From: Bacteroidales bacterium
GTDB taxonomy: Bacteria > Bacteroidota > Bacteroidia > Bacteroidales > WCHB1-69
DNA: 64,000 nucleotides
Direction: 5' to 3'
Assembly (NCBI GenBank): GCA_017535665.1
Contig: JAFXTS010000015.1
Location: 107,854 to 171,853, forward strand
Shown one piece after another: positions 45,471 through 53,820 of this stretch (its first letter is position 1; the number at the start of each line of letters is the position of its first letter). The position numbers and the translations under genes were made by a program. The notes under the pieces were generated by a model. The model was not told the DNA's origin, made no database searches, and saw nothing but the letters and a program-made list of their open reading frames with translations.

Positions 45471-45920
45471 ATGAATAGGGATTCCACCCGTGATACAAAG
45501 CGACTGCTCAAGGATTTGAGTTCTTTTTTCCGCCGGACGGGAGACAGGATTGTCATTGGCAACAAAAATTCGCAGAAGGTTTATCTGATTGATCCTGCCT
45601 CCCTGATGTGCATTGAGGCGGACCAAAATTACACCAATTGGTATTTTTCCGATGGCACGTCACTTACCCTCACCTATCAGCTGGGCGTTTGCGAGGATTT
45701 GATTACCAGTCAAGTCAGTGATGAACAGCTCACCCTCGCTCGTATTGGTAGAAGTGCTATTATTAACTTTCAATATATCACACAGATAGATATGACCAAT
45801 AAGATTTTGGTCATTTCTAATGAGAACCATGTCAGTCGGAAAATTTCCGTTTCGGAAGATATTTTGAGAATCATTAAAGAAGCCACCATCCTTTATAAAG
45901 AAGCCAATGAAAACAGATAG
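45471..45920 (+). CDS. LytTR-domain DNA-binding regulator without receiver domain
   Basis: The 149-residue protein is a lone LytTR domain: VYLIDPASLMCIEADQNYT, then FSDGTSLTLTYQL, then LARIGRSAIINFQYITQID, with a basic N-terminal helix. LytTR proteins bind DNA and are usually the output of response regulators; here there is no receiver, so the signal is unknown. The last 14 bp overlap the start of the phosphodiester glycosidase-like gene, which means translational coupling. It may regulate that gene or itself (inference). Confidence 0.85.
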   Translation: MNRDSTRDTKRLLKDLSSFFRRTGDRIVIGNKNSQKVYLIDPASLMCIEADQNYTNWYFSDGTSLTLTYQLGVCEDLITSQVSDEQLTLARIGRSAIINFQYITQIDMTNKILVISNENHVSRKISVSEDILRIIKEATILYKEANENR

Positions 45921-46770
45921 CCAAATTTCAGACAACGATTTCCATATTCTCCAAGGAAAGAAAATCAAGAAGCCATTCTACAAAAAGACATGGTTCGGAA
46001 CTGTCGTGTTTGTGGTTTTGCTTGTTGCTTTTTTTGCGTTTATTGTTGTTGTCATTGGTGAGGATGGGGGAAAAGCGGTTAAAGTAAGCACGGAAGTTAG
46101 TAAGGGGAATGCCGGCAGTGAGAAAAAAATCTCTCCCAAACAGCAGATAAAGTTGAATCAGCAGCGCGCTGTCGTTGTTCGTGAGGCAACTTCCAACGGG
46201 TACAATCTTCGTATTCTTTCTGTTGTGGGCTGTAAACCCGAGCTGCATGTCGGTCCCGTTGACAGGGAGGACACCACCATTTTGCTTGCCGTACGTGCTG
46301 CTGACGTTCGGCAAGATAATGGGGAGCCTGCGGGTGCTTTTGTTGACAAGGGGAAATTGCTATCGCAGGGGAAAGCTAAAAAGGGCTTTTGCGCCATCAT
46401 TGACGACGACATTATCATAGGAGCTGCTGAGAACTCTCCCTACTTGGAAGAGGCCATCAATAATGAGGGCTATTTTTTCCGTCAGTATCCACTCGTGGTG
46501 GATGGCATGGCGATTCACAACAAACCGCGTGGGTCTTCCATCCGTCGTGCGCTCTGCGAAAAGGAGGGGGAAATTATGGTGATAGACTGCGAGGATGTCT
46601 CTTTCAACGATTTTGCTCAGGCACTGGAAGACTTCGGTGTTACCAATGCCATCTATCTCGTGGGGGGTAGCTCCTACGGGTATTACAGGACGATGGACTT
46701 GCAGCGGCATGATTTCGGAGATCCCAACCGCAACATCGACCCCATGATTTCTTTTCTTATCTGGAGGTAA
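45907..46770 (+). CDS. Membrane-anchored phosphodiester glycosidase-like protein (NAGPA/DUF2233 type)
   Basis: The 287-residue protein has an N-terminal cytoplasmic tail, one membrane helix (WFGTVVFVVLLVAFFAFIVV), a linker, and a domain resembling the phosphodiester glycosidase family. Its features are DKGKLLSQGKAKKGFCAII, then SSIRRALCEKEGEIMVIDCE, then the end motif NAIYLVGGSSYGYYR, where relatives have NALNLDGGSS. The Asp of that motif is a Val here, so activity is doubtful. The family cleaves N-acetylglucosamine phosphodiesters in animals and polysaccharide-linked sugars in bacteria. It overlaps the LytTR gene by 14 bp. Confidence 0.7.
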   Translation: MKTDSQISDNDFHILQGKKIKKPFYKKTWFGTVVFVVLLVAFFAFIVVVIGEDGGKAVKVSTEVSKGNAGSEKKISPKQQIKLNQQRAVVVREATSNGYNLRILSVVGCKPELHVGPVDREDTTILLAVRAADVRQDNGEPAGAFVDKGKLLSQGKAKKGFCAIIDDDIIIGAAENSPYLEEAINNEGYFFRQYPLVVDGMAIHNKPRGSSIRRALCEKEGEIMVIDCEDVSFNDFAQALEDFGVTNAIYLVGGSSYGYYRTMDLQRHDFGDPNRNIDPMISFLIWR

Positions 46771-46791
46771 CCAAAAAACTTACACCGGCGG

Positions 46792-48084
46792 TTATTCCGC
46801 GCTCATCACAAGTGCATCTGCCACCACTTCGGCCACCGACTTGATTTCCACGCCGAGTTTGTAGTGGTGGTCGATTTGCATGAGCTGGTCCACGCAGTTG
46901 TGGCAGGGGGTGATGACCACATCGGCGCCAGTGGCGCGGATCTGGTTGGCCTTGATTTCACCGATTTTGAGGCGGCGCTCGTTGAACTCGCTCATGGCGA
47001 GCATGCCGCCGCCGCCACCGCAGCAGAAGTTCTCGTTGCCGTAGGGGTCCATCTCAATGAGTTCGGGCACGGCGCTCTTCACCACGAAGCGCAGGGTGTT
47101 GAACAGGCCGCCGTTGCGGGTGATGTTGCAGGGGTCGTGGAGCGTGTATTTCTTAGTATTGAGCGACTTGTCGAGTTTGATGCGCCCCGAGCGGATATAT
47201 TGTTCGATGAGTTCCACGAGGGTAATCATCTGAAAGTCGGGGTGTTGTTTCATATAGTTGGGCGACTCCCAGCGGAGGGCGCGCGAACCATGACCGCACT
47301 CGCCGAGGATCAGCTTCTTGCAGTTCAGGTTCTTGACCTCATCATACATGTGTTTTGCGATAAGGGTGGCTTCTGCGTCGTTGCCGGAGAAGTATCCGTA
47401 GTTGGTTACATCATACATTTTGGTGGAGAGGGTCCAGCTTTCGCCGGCGGCGTGGAAGATCTTGGCGGCGGCGGAGATGGAGAGCGGGAAGAACTTAGGC
47501 TCGCGGGGGTTGAGGGTGTAGAGCATCTCCTTGTCGGGCTGGTTGAGCGGGATTTCCGCGGTCTCGAAGCCCTCTTCATCTTGCATCTCCTCTTCCATCC
47601 ACTGGATGGTATCCACGAACTCGTCTTCGGGAATGCCCATGTTGTTGCCGGTGTTCACGGCGGCATCCACGGTGGCTTGCAGCGACTGGGGTACCATGCC
47701 CATGGTGGCGAGCATCCGGCGGCCGGTGCGCACCACGAAGGGAATATCAACGCCGATGGAGCAGTGGGCCACGCAGCGGCCGCACATGGTGCAGGCTCCG
47801 TAGAGCGAATCCACCATCTCGGCGATCATCTCATCGTCGAGGTCGCGGGCATGCGTCAGCTTGGGGGCTACCTTGCCCATGGTGGTGCAGTAGCGGCGGT
47901 ACAAAGAGGCCACCAAGTCCACCTTCTTGCCTGGGATGTATTTCGGGTCATCGAAAGACTTGTAGAAGAGACAGCTGGTGCCACACAACCCGCAGTGTAC
48001 GCAGGAGTTGAGGTGGGTGATGAGCTTGCTGTCGGCAGGGTGACGAAGAATGTCCAGTGCTTTTTCGGTTAATTCAGGGTTCAT
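46792..48084 (-). CDS. Hdr-like iron-sulfur protein with CCG domains (HdrD/GlpC/DsrK type)
   Basis: The 430-residue protein has two N-terminal 4Fe-4S motifs (CVHCGLCGTSC and CTMCGRCVAHC) and C-terminal cysteine-rich segments (LHDPCNITRNGG, then NFCCGGGGGM, then ITPCHNCVD). This is the layout of heterodisulfide-reductase-like electron carriers such as HdrD, DsrK and GlpC. It should pass electrons between a membrane quinone or thiol system and a soluble partner. No membrane cytochrome partner is adjacent. It lies downstream of malY with a repeat-filled gap of 161 bp. It converges with the phosphodiester glycosidase-like gene. Confidence 0.87.
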   Translation of the reverse strand: MNPELTEKALDILRHPADSKLITHLNSCVHCGLCGTSCLFYKSFDDPKYIPGKKVDLVASLYRRYCTTMGKVAPKLTHARDLDDEMIAEMVDSLYGACTMCGRCVAHCSIGVDIPFVVRTGRRMLATMGMVPQSLQATVDAAVNTGNNMGIPEDEFVDTIQWMEEEMQDEEGFETAEIPLNQPDKEMLYTLNPREPKFFPLSISAAAKIFHAAGESWTLSTKMYDVTNYGYFSGNDAEATLIAKHMYDEVKNLNCKKLILGECGHGSRALRWESPNYMKQHPDFQMITLVELIEQYIRSGRIKLDKSLNTKKYTLHDPCNITRNGGLFNTLRFVVKSAVPELIEMDPYGNENFCCGGGGGMLAMSEFNERRLKIGEIKANQIRATGADVVITPCHNCVDQLMQIDHHYKLGVEIKSVAEVVADALVMSAE

Positions 48085-48088
48085 TATG

Positions 48089-48169
48089 TTGATTGGTTGA
48101 TTGGTTGAAAGATTGGGGGGGAGATAGGAGTTAAGGAGTTAAGAAGTTAAGGAGTTAAGAAGTTAAGGA
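48089..48169. repeat. Short tandem repeats in the leader of the Hdr-like gene
   Basis: Five units of GTTAAGRA run from 48130 to 48169, with R alternating G and A. Next to them, units of TTGATTGG run near 48089-48110. They fill the space between malY and the Hdr-like start codon at 48084. Such tracts can vary in length. The rest of the gap (48170-48245) holds only a GAGCGAAGCGAAC / AGCGTTAGCGAG segment and no gene. Confidence 0.85.
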
Positions 48170-48245
48170 GTGTTTGTAGTGATTGATATGTAATAGGAAA
48201 TTTTCTAATGTGAGCGAAGCGAACATCAAATCATAAATATGAGCG

Positions 48246-49418
48246 TTAGCGAGAGTTGAAGGTTTCGGCGAGGCGGTGCATGGCGGTTTCAACGGTGCTG
48301 CGGGGACAGGCGAGGTTGATGCGCATGAAGTTGTCGCCGGCGGTGCCGAAGGCTTTGCCATCGTTGAGTCCGAGGCGGGCTTCCTTGATCAGTTTTTCGG
48401 AGAGCTGCTCGTGGGTGAGACCTAACCCTTTGAAGTTGACCCACAGGAGGTAGGTGGCCTCATGGCGATAGGTTCTGAGTTGCGGGAGGTTGTCGGCGAT
48501 AAACTGCTGGCAGTAAGCCACATTGCCGGTGAGGTAGCGGCACAGCTGGTCGAGCCAGTCGGCGCCGTAGGTGTAGGCGGCTTGTGAAGCGACGCTGCCG
48601 AACACATTGCCGTAGATATGCACCGTGTCGTTCATGAAGTTCTTGAAGCGGGTGCGGAGTTCAGGGTTAGGAATGATGATTTCGGAGGTGAACATGGCCG
48701 CGAGGTTGAAGGTCTTGCTCGGTGCCATGCAGGTGATGGTGTTCTGGGCGATGGCTTCCGACAGGGTGGCCACCGGCGTGTGCTTGTAGCCGGTCATCAT
48801 CAGGTCGGAATGGATTTCATCGCTGATTAACAGACAGTTGTATTTGAGGCACAACTCCGCTACGGGCTTCAGCTCGGCGGGAGTCCAGCAGCGACCCACC
48901 GGATTGTGCGGATTGCTGATGATCATCAGTTTGGGATGTTGTTTCAGCTTCTCCTCCAAATCGTTAAGGTCCATCTCATATACGTTGCCGTTGACCACAA
49001 GCGGATTGGTGATGATTTCACGTCCATTCTTTTCAACTACCTCATAAAAAGGAGGATATACAGGCGTTTGGATGAGGACTTTATCGTTTTTTTCGGTAAA
49101 AATCTGCACTAAAAAAGAGAGACCGGCGACCACACCCGGCGAGAAGCAGATCCACTTGGAAGAGATGTTCCACTGGTGGCGTTTTTGCATCCATGCCACG
49201 ATGGCCTGGTAGTAAGCCTCGGGGTGGAAAAAATAGCCCATCACGGGATGCTCGAGGCGCTCTTTCAGCGCATTCAGCACGAAATCGGGGGTGCGGAAAT
49301 CCATGTCGGCAATCCACATCGGAAGAACATCCTCGCTTCCAAAAAAGTCACCTATCTTGTCGTATTTCAAACAGTTGCTTCCTTTTCTGGGAATGATTTC
49401 GTCGAAGTTGTATTCCAT
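48246..49418 (-). CDS. MalY/PatB-type cystathionine beta-lyase (class I/II aminotransferase fold)
   Basis: The 390-residue PLP enzyme has the MalY signature: VLPMWIADMDFRTPDFV, SPGVVAGLSFLVQIF, TPVYPPFYEVVEKNGREI, NPHNPVGRCWTP, ISDEIHSDLMM and the cofactor lysine in APSKTFNLAAMF. MalY/PatB enzymes cleave C-S bonds, for example cystathionine to homocysteine, pyruvate and ammonia, in the cytoplasm. A TACCTTTG box lies 27 bp upstream. It has no tight link to the Hdr-like gene downstream. Confidence 0.93.
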   Translation of the reverse strand: MEYNFDEIIPRKGSNCLKYDKIGDFFGSEDVLPMWIADMDFRTPDFVLNALKERLEHPVMGYFFHPEAYYQAIVAWMQKRHQWNISSKWICFSPGVVAGLSFLVQIFTEKNDKVLIQTPVYPPFYEVVEKNGREIITNPLVVNGNVYEMDLNDLEEKLKQHPKLMIISNPHNPVGRCWTPAELKPVAELCLKYNCLLISDEIHSDLMMTGYKHTPVATLSEAIAQNTITCMAPSKTFNLAAMFTSEIIIPNPELRTRFKNFMNDTVHIYGNVFGSVASQAAYTYGADWLDQLCRYLTGNVAYCQQFIADNLPQLRTYRHEATYLLWVNFKGLGLTHEQLSEKLIKEARLGLNDGKAFGTAGDNFMRINLACPRSTVETAMHRLAETFNSR

Positions 49419-49444
49419 GATTTCGCTATATCAGATTTTGCGTG

Positions 49445-49452
49445 CAAAGGTA
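49445..49452 (-). promoter_or_regulatory. -7 box before malY-type gene
   Basis: TACCTTTG followed by CACG on the minus strand, 27 bp before the start at 49418. Confidence 0.7.
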
Positions 49453-49520
49453 CGGCATTTTTTTTGATTTTTTAGAATTAAAAACTCTTTATTAAAAAGC
49501 GATAAGTCAAAAAGAATTTT

Positions 49521-49528
49521 TATTTTTG
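49521..49528 (+). promoter_or_regulatory. -7 box before the DUF4369-type lipoprotein
   Basis: TATTTTTG followed by CA, 17 bp before the ATG at 49545. Confidence 0.65.
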
Positions 49529-49544
49529 CAGTTCTTACCAAAAT

Positions 49545-50336
49545 ATGAGAAAAAGAGTACAACTTCTTGTTTTATTAGCACTTACGATATTTTCGTGGGG
49601 TTGTTCTTCTGATAAGAAGGAGGATAACCCTACGCAGAATAGCGTTGCGATGAAGGGAACCGTGCGAAATGGGGAAGGAAGAACGCTCTATCTTCACCTT
49701 TTGTCGGTGGATACCACCGGAGTGGGTGGCATGGAGTATGTGGGTTTGAGTAATAGTGTTATTGAGAATGGGGCTTTTGAACTCACCTGTCAGCCCGACG
49801 ATGCTGAGCCGCAGTTCTACCGCATCGGTTTCGGCGGACAGAACACCATCACCACGATTGCTCGGCGCGGCGAGGAACTGACCTTCACCTTCAACAATTC
49901 TGACACGTTGTGTCGCAACTACAAGGTGAAAGGCGGTGAGGATGCGCAGTTGATGTGGGAACTCGACCAGCGGCTGTCGCGCTTCATCGACTCGGCAGAA
50001 CATCTGACACTCTGGTATGAATATAGCGACGACGACAGTTCGCATGTGCTTATCAATAACGCTTATACGCTTATCAAGGGGCATCATCGGGATTTTCTCT
50101 CCCATTTCATCGCTGACCATCCTACTTCATTGGCTGCGATTACGGCCTTTTACCAGACCTATCAGATGGGTACCTTTTTTGATGAAGTGGCTGATGTGGC
50201 TTTGTTAGAGAAGATTTACACCAATTTGAAGAAACAATATCCTCGCAATGGTAATGTGATTTGGCTGTCGCAACGCATTGCATTTATTCATAAAAATATT
50301 GAAAATCAACAAAATAAAGAGAATAATTCATTATAA
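49545..50336 (+). CDS. Lipoprotein with DUF4369-like domain
   Basis: The 263-residue protein has a lipoprotein signal (LTIFSWGC, lipidated Cys near residue 22) followed by an acidic SSDKKED stretch. The domain KGTVRNGEGRTLYLHLL, VIENGAFELTCQP and FYRIGFGGQNTIT resembles DUF4369, usually fused in Bacteroidota to a thioredoxin-like domain with a CxxC active site. Here the thioredoxin part is missing; only a helical tail (QTYQMGTFFDEVADVALLEK) follows. It should lie on the periplasmic face of a membrane. The next gene begins 25 bp later. Confidence 0.72.
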   Translation: MRKRVQLLVLLALTIFSWGCSSDKKEDNPTQNSVAMKGTVRNGEGRTLYLHLLSVDTTGVGGMEYVGLSNSVIENGAFELTCQPDDAEPQFYRIGFGGQNTITTIARRGEELTFTFNNSDTLCRNYKVKGGEDAQLMWELDQRLSRFIDSAEHLTLWYEYSDDDSSHVLINNAYTLIKGHHRDFLSHFIADHPTSLAAITAFYQTYQMGTFFDEVADVALLEKIYTNLKKQYPRNGNVIWLSQRIAFIHKNIENQQNKENNSL

Positions 50337-50361
50337 TTTATTAATTTTAAACATCAAAAAA

Positions 50362-52116
50362 ATGAAAAAAATCTTTACCCTTTTTGTCCTTGCGCTGATG
50401 ACGGTTTTCACCCTCAGTGCGCAGAATGACCCTCTCTTTTCCCAAGATTTTTCTTCGGTAACGGGCAGCGGTACACAGCAGTGTGATGCCAGCGGTACTG
50501 CATTCAACAACACCACTTTGGGTGACGTGCTCCCCGGCTGGAGCTCCTACAAGGCCTATCCTGCCAATGGAAAGGTAAAAGTGGGTACTGGCTCCGAGAA
50601 TGGCTGGATTGAGACCCCCGCCCTCGATCTGAGCGCTGTGGGCAGCATCCGCATCGTGTTCGACGCCCGCGCATGGAACACCAACAACGGCACCGATGGT
50701 ACCACCATGACCGTTACCGTCAACAGCACGGCATACACTGTGGAAGGTCTTCCCAACAGTGGTTCTACACAAAACGTAGAGTGCGACCTCACCACTTTTG
50801 AGGTTATCGCAGCCGGCGGCGGTGCCACCACCATCCGCTTCGAGGGCTCTCCCAGAGCATTCATCGACAATATCGCGGTATATGCTGCTACCGACCCGAC
50901 CATGAGCGTTCAGGGCACCACCAGCTTCAACAATGTGTCGGTCAACCAGGCCTGCACTTCCACGCTGACGGCCCATGGTTACAACCTCACCGCAGGCGGC
51001 ACCACCACCATTGCTATCAGCGGTGACACCCAGTTTGCCACTACCGCCACCACTGCTGCCAACGATGACCTGATGAGCGACGATGGCGTGGCCATCCCGA
51101 TCACCTTCAGCGCCGACGCTGCCGGCTCTTACGCTGCTACCCTTACCCTTACCAACGATGACTACACCGCTACTGTAGCCCTTACCGCTACCGTGATCAC
51201 CATCACCGACGTGCCCACCATCGCCGGCCTCCGTGCCCTCATCGACAACAGCGATGTGAACGCCAATGTGACCGACACCTCCGCCTTCTACAGATATACC
51301 GGACAGGGTTATGTGACGCAGGTTTTCAAGACCGGCAGCTATACCAAATGGATCCAAGACGAGACCGGTGCTATCCAGCTCTACGACCCCGATGCACACC
51401 TTACCAATGTTTCTGTTGACCAGGAGATTACCAATGTAATTGGTCATATCAGCAACTATTTTGGTTACACCGAATTCAAAGTGATGGCAGGCATTGCCAA
51501 TGCCGACATCAACGCCTTCCCCTCCTCAACTCCCGCTCCCATCGTGGTGACTCTGGCCCAGCTGCAGGATCAGGAGTACATGGATGGCATTCAGGGACAG
51601 CTTATTAAGCTCGAGAACGTTACCTTCAACGAGACCGGTACTTTCACCAAGCAGATTCGCTACACGGTGAACCAGAACGGTGTTACCGACACGGCCGTTT
51701 ATTTCACGGGCCAGTACGACACGCAGGTGGGTTCTGACATCCCGACCACCGTTTGCGACATTATCGGTGTGAATATGCGTACCGCTGCCTACTCCAATGG
51801 TTACGGCTCACCCCGCGTGGAATCCCGCTACTACATCCTGCCCAAGACCATTGATGATGGTACGCTGGTGAACGAAAATCCGGCTCTCCAAACCAAGGTT
51901 TATCCCAACCCGACCTCTGGCAATGTTACTCTCGAAATTAACGGTGAGGCCACTCACGCTGCCATCTACAACATGATGGGCGAACTGGTGGACAGCCAGG
52001 CCATCAACAATGGTGCTAACACCATCAAGATGAGCCAGCTTTCACAGGGCGTTTATTTCATCTGCATCTTCAACGGCAACGAAATGGTGGGTAAGACCAA
52101 AGTTGTGAGACAATAA
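50362..52116 (+). CDS. T9SS-secreted protein with DUF5689-like region
   Basis: The start at 50362 gives a signal peptide (MKKIFTLFVLALMTVFTLSAQ); the longer frame from 50278 overlaps the upstream gene. Of 584 residues, about 30-185 form a jelly-roll-like part (GWIETPALDLSAVGSIRIVF, then ATTIRFEGSPRAFIDNIAVY). Next is an Ig-like stretch. Residues about 285-500 resemble the DUF5689/OB-fold-type region (YVTQVFKTGSYTKWIQDETG, then IQGQLIKLENVTF). The end (TKVYPNPTSGNVTLEI, then IYNMMGELVDS, then LSQGVYFICIFN) is a T9SS sorting domain. No catalytic residues are evident. It ends at a strong terminator. Confidence 0.85.
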   Translation: MKKIFTLFVLALMTVFTLSAQNDPLFSQDFSSVTGSGTQQCDASGTAFNNTTLGDVLPGWSSYKAYPANGKVKVGTGSENGWIETPALDLSAVGSIRIVFDARAWNTNNGTDGTTMTVTVNSTAYTVEGLPNSGSTQNVECDLTTFEVIAAGGGATTIRFEGSPRAFIDNIAVYAATDPTMSVQGTTSFNNVSVNQACTSTLTAHGYNLTAGGTTTIAISGDTQFATTATTAANDDLMSDDGVAIPITFSADAAGSYAATLTLTNDDYTATVALTATVITITDVPTIAGLRALIDNSDVNANVTDTSAFYRYTGQGYVTQVFKTGSYTKWIQDETGAIQLYDPDAHLTNVSVDQEITNVIGHISNYFGYTEFKVMAGIANADINAFPSSTPAPIVVTLAQLQDQEYMDGIQGQLIKLENVTFNETGTFTKQIRYTVNQNGVTDTAVYFTGQYDTQVGSDIPTTVCDIIGVNMRTAAYSNGYGSPRVESRYYILPKTIDDGTLVNENPALQTKVYPNPTSGNVTLEINGEATHAAIYNMMGELVDSQAINNGANTIKMSQLSQGVYFICIFNGNEMVGKTKVVRQ

Positions 52117-52133
52117 TCTTTCCAAAGAACCTC

Positions 52134-52165
52134 AAACGGGCACATGAAAATGTGCCCGTTTTTTT
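52134..52165 (+). terminator. Intrinsic terminator after the T9SS protein
   Basis: A perfect 12-bp stem (AAACGGGCACAT with ATGTGCCCGTTT) with a GAAA loop is followed by a T run. It ends 15 bp before the TerC/Alx start codon, leaving no room for a manganese riboswitch there. Confidence 0.95.
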
Positions 52166-52180
52166 AGAAACATAAAATTT

Positions 52181-53224
52181 ATGGCTCGAATCTTATTCTT
52201 CATCCTTTTTATGGCCTTCATCATCGTGATGTTGGCATTGGACTTGGGCGTTTTTCATAAAAAAGACCATGCTATCAGCAACAAGGAAGCGGCCACGTGG
52301 ACGTTGGTATGGGTGCTTTTGGCCATGGGTTTTGCCGCACTGTTATGGTTCAAGGCCGAGTGGATTCATGGCATCGGCAACATGGAGGATTTGTTAGCCT
52401 TCGTGGGCAACAGCGACCTCTCGAAACTGATTCATGAGGGGATGGACTATGAGAGCAGTTTACAAATCTATCGCAAGGAGATTTTCACCCAATACTTAGC
52501 CGGCTACTTCTTGGAAGAGTCGCTTTCCATCGACAATATATTTGTAATGATCATGATTTTTGTGAGCTTTGGCATCGACAAAAAGTACTATCATCGGATA
52601 TTGTTTTGGGGAATTTTGGGGGCTATCATCCTGCGTTTCACCTTCATTTTTGCATTAGGAGCCATGGTGCAGAAATTCTCGTGGGTGCTGGCCATTTTCG
52701 GTGCCATCTTGATTTATAGTGGTATCAAAATGTTTGTCAGCAAGAGCGACGAGAAGGTGGATACCGCCAACCATCCCATCGTGAAATTTGCCGCCAAGCA
52801 TTTCCGTACCACGCCGGAGGTGCATGGCCACGATTTTTTCACCAAGATTGACGGCAAAAACTTCATGACCCCGCTGTTTTTGGTGCTGTTGGTCATCGAG
52901 TTCAGCGACATCATTTTTGCGGTGGACTCCATTCCGGCGGTCTTTTCCGTCACCACCGACCCCTTCATCGTGTTTTTCTCCAACATATTCGCTATCATGG
53001 GGTTGCGTTCGCTATTTTTTCTGCTCAGTAATGTCACCTCGCTCTTTTGGCTGCTCAAGTACGGCTTGGGCGTGCTGCTGACCTTTATTGGGGTGAAGAT
53101 GATCGGGCATGAATTTTTCCACTTGGAGATTTCCACACTGCTCTCCCTGTTGATTATTTTGGGGATTTTGGTGATGTCGATTGTGGGCTCATTGATTTTT
53201 CCCCGCAAAAAAGCGATTGAGTAG
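52181..53224 (+). CDS. TerC/Alx-family membrane protein, likely manganese exporter
   Basis: The 347-residue protein has about nine membrane helices and the two acidic family motifs: EESLSIDNIFV and IEFSDIIFAVDSIPAVF. The opening ALDLGVFHKKDHAIS matches the Alx branch. Alx in E. coli exports manganese. It lies 3 bp before mntP, so the two likely form a manganese-efflux operon. The metal assignment rests mainly on this neighbour. Confidence 0.87.
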   Translation: MARILFFILFMAFIIVMLALDLGVFHKKDHAISNKEAATWTLVWVLLAMGFAALLWFKAEWIHGIGNMEDLLAFVGNSDLSKLIHEGMDYESSLQIYRKEIFTQYLAGYFLEESLSIDNIFVMIMIFVSFGIDKKYYHRILFWGILGAIILRFTFIFALGAMVQKFSWVLAIFGAILIYSGIKMFVSKSDEKVDTANHPIVKFAAKHFRTTPEVHGHDFFTKIDGKNFMTPLFLVLLVIEFSDIIFAVDSIPAVFSVTTDPFIVFFSNIFAIMGLRSLFFLLSNVTSLFWLLKYGLGVLLTFIGVKMIGHEFFHLEISTLLSLLIILGILVMSIVGSLIFPRKKAIE

Positions 53225-53227
53225 TCG

Positions 53228-53806
53228 ATGACTTTTATAGAAGCGGTTGTTTTAGGACTTGCCCTTTGTGTGGATACGTTAGTCGTATCGACCACTTGCG
53301 GTCTGAAGTCGAAGTTTAGTTACTCGCGGGGGCTGCTGTTGGCGGTCACGTTCGCGCTGTTTCAGGGCGGTTTCCCGCTGTTGGGTGCGCTCATCGGCAA
53401 TGTGTGCCAGCGGTTGATCGAGAGTGTGGATCATTGGATTGCGTTCGGGTTGTTGGCCGCGGTGGGAATCAAGATGATCGTAGATGGCATCCGCAGCGAT
53501 GACGGCAAGGGCAACTTCGACGTGTCGCGTTTTTGGGTGATCTGCACCTTGGCGGTGGCCACCAGCATAGATGCTTTCGTGGTGGGCATCGGGTTAGGGG
53601 TGGACAACACCATACCGCAGATTCTGATGACGGTGCTGGTGATTGCCGTCGTGACCTTTCTGTCGGCCATGCTGGGCATTTTTCTCGGCAAACGCAAATT
53701 CCCCATTCCAGCCAAGTGGGCTTCTATTACGGCAGGCGTAGTGCTGATAGGCCTGGGCGTACACACCTTGTACGAGCATGGTGTTTTCTCTTTTATAAAT
53801 CTGTAA
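53228..53806 (+). CDS. mntP: Manganese efflux pump MntP
   Basis: The 192-residue protein has six membrane helices in two repeated halves. Each half carries an Asp in a membrane motif: ALCVDTLVVSTTCG and ATSIDAFVVGIGLG. These are the family's metal-pathway residues. MntP exports excess manganese across the inner membrane. It follows the TerC/Alx gene by 3 bp. Confidence 0.93.
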   Translation: MTFIEAVVLGLALCVDTLVVSTTCGLKSKFSYSRGLLLAVTFALFQGGFPLLGALIGNVCQRLIESVDHWIAFGLLAAVGIKMIVDGIRSDDGKGNFDVSRFWVICTLAVATSIDAFVVGIGLGVDNTIPQILMTVLVIAVVTFLSAMLGIFLGKRKFPIPAKWASITAGVVLIGLGVHTLYEHGVFSFINL

Positions 53807-53820
53807 ATAAAATAGTTACT

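Noticed and set aside
46864..48072. A 402-codon plus-strand frame opposite the Hdr-like gene
   Set aside because: Its product is rich in Gly, Ala, His and Val, as expected of an antisense shadow; the minus strand has full iron-sulfur motifs.
48089..48169. CRISPR array
   Set aside because: The 8-bp units are contiguous, without spacers, and no cas genes are near.
48155..48361. Short minus-strand frame overlapping the end of the malY-type gene
   Set aside because: It is out of frame with a clear gene and runs into the repeat region; no support.
52117..52180. Manganese (yybP-ykoY) riboswitch before the TerC/Alx gene
   Set aside because: The 64-bp gap is almost filled by a terminator.
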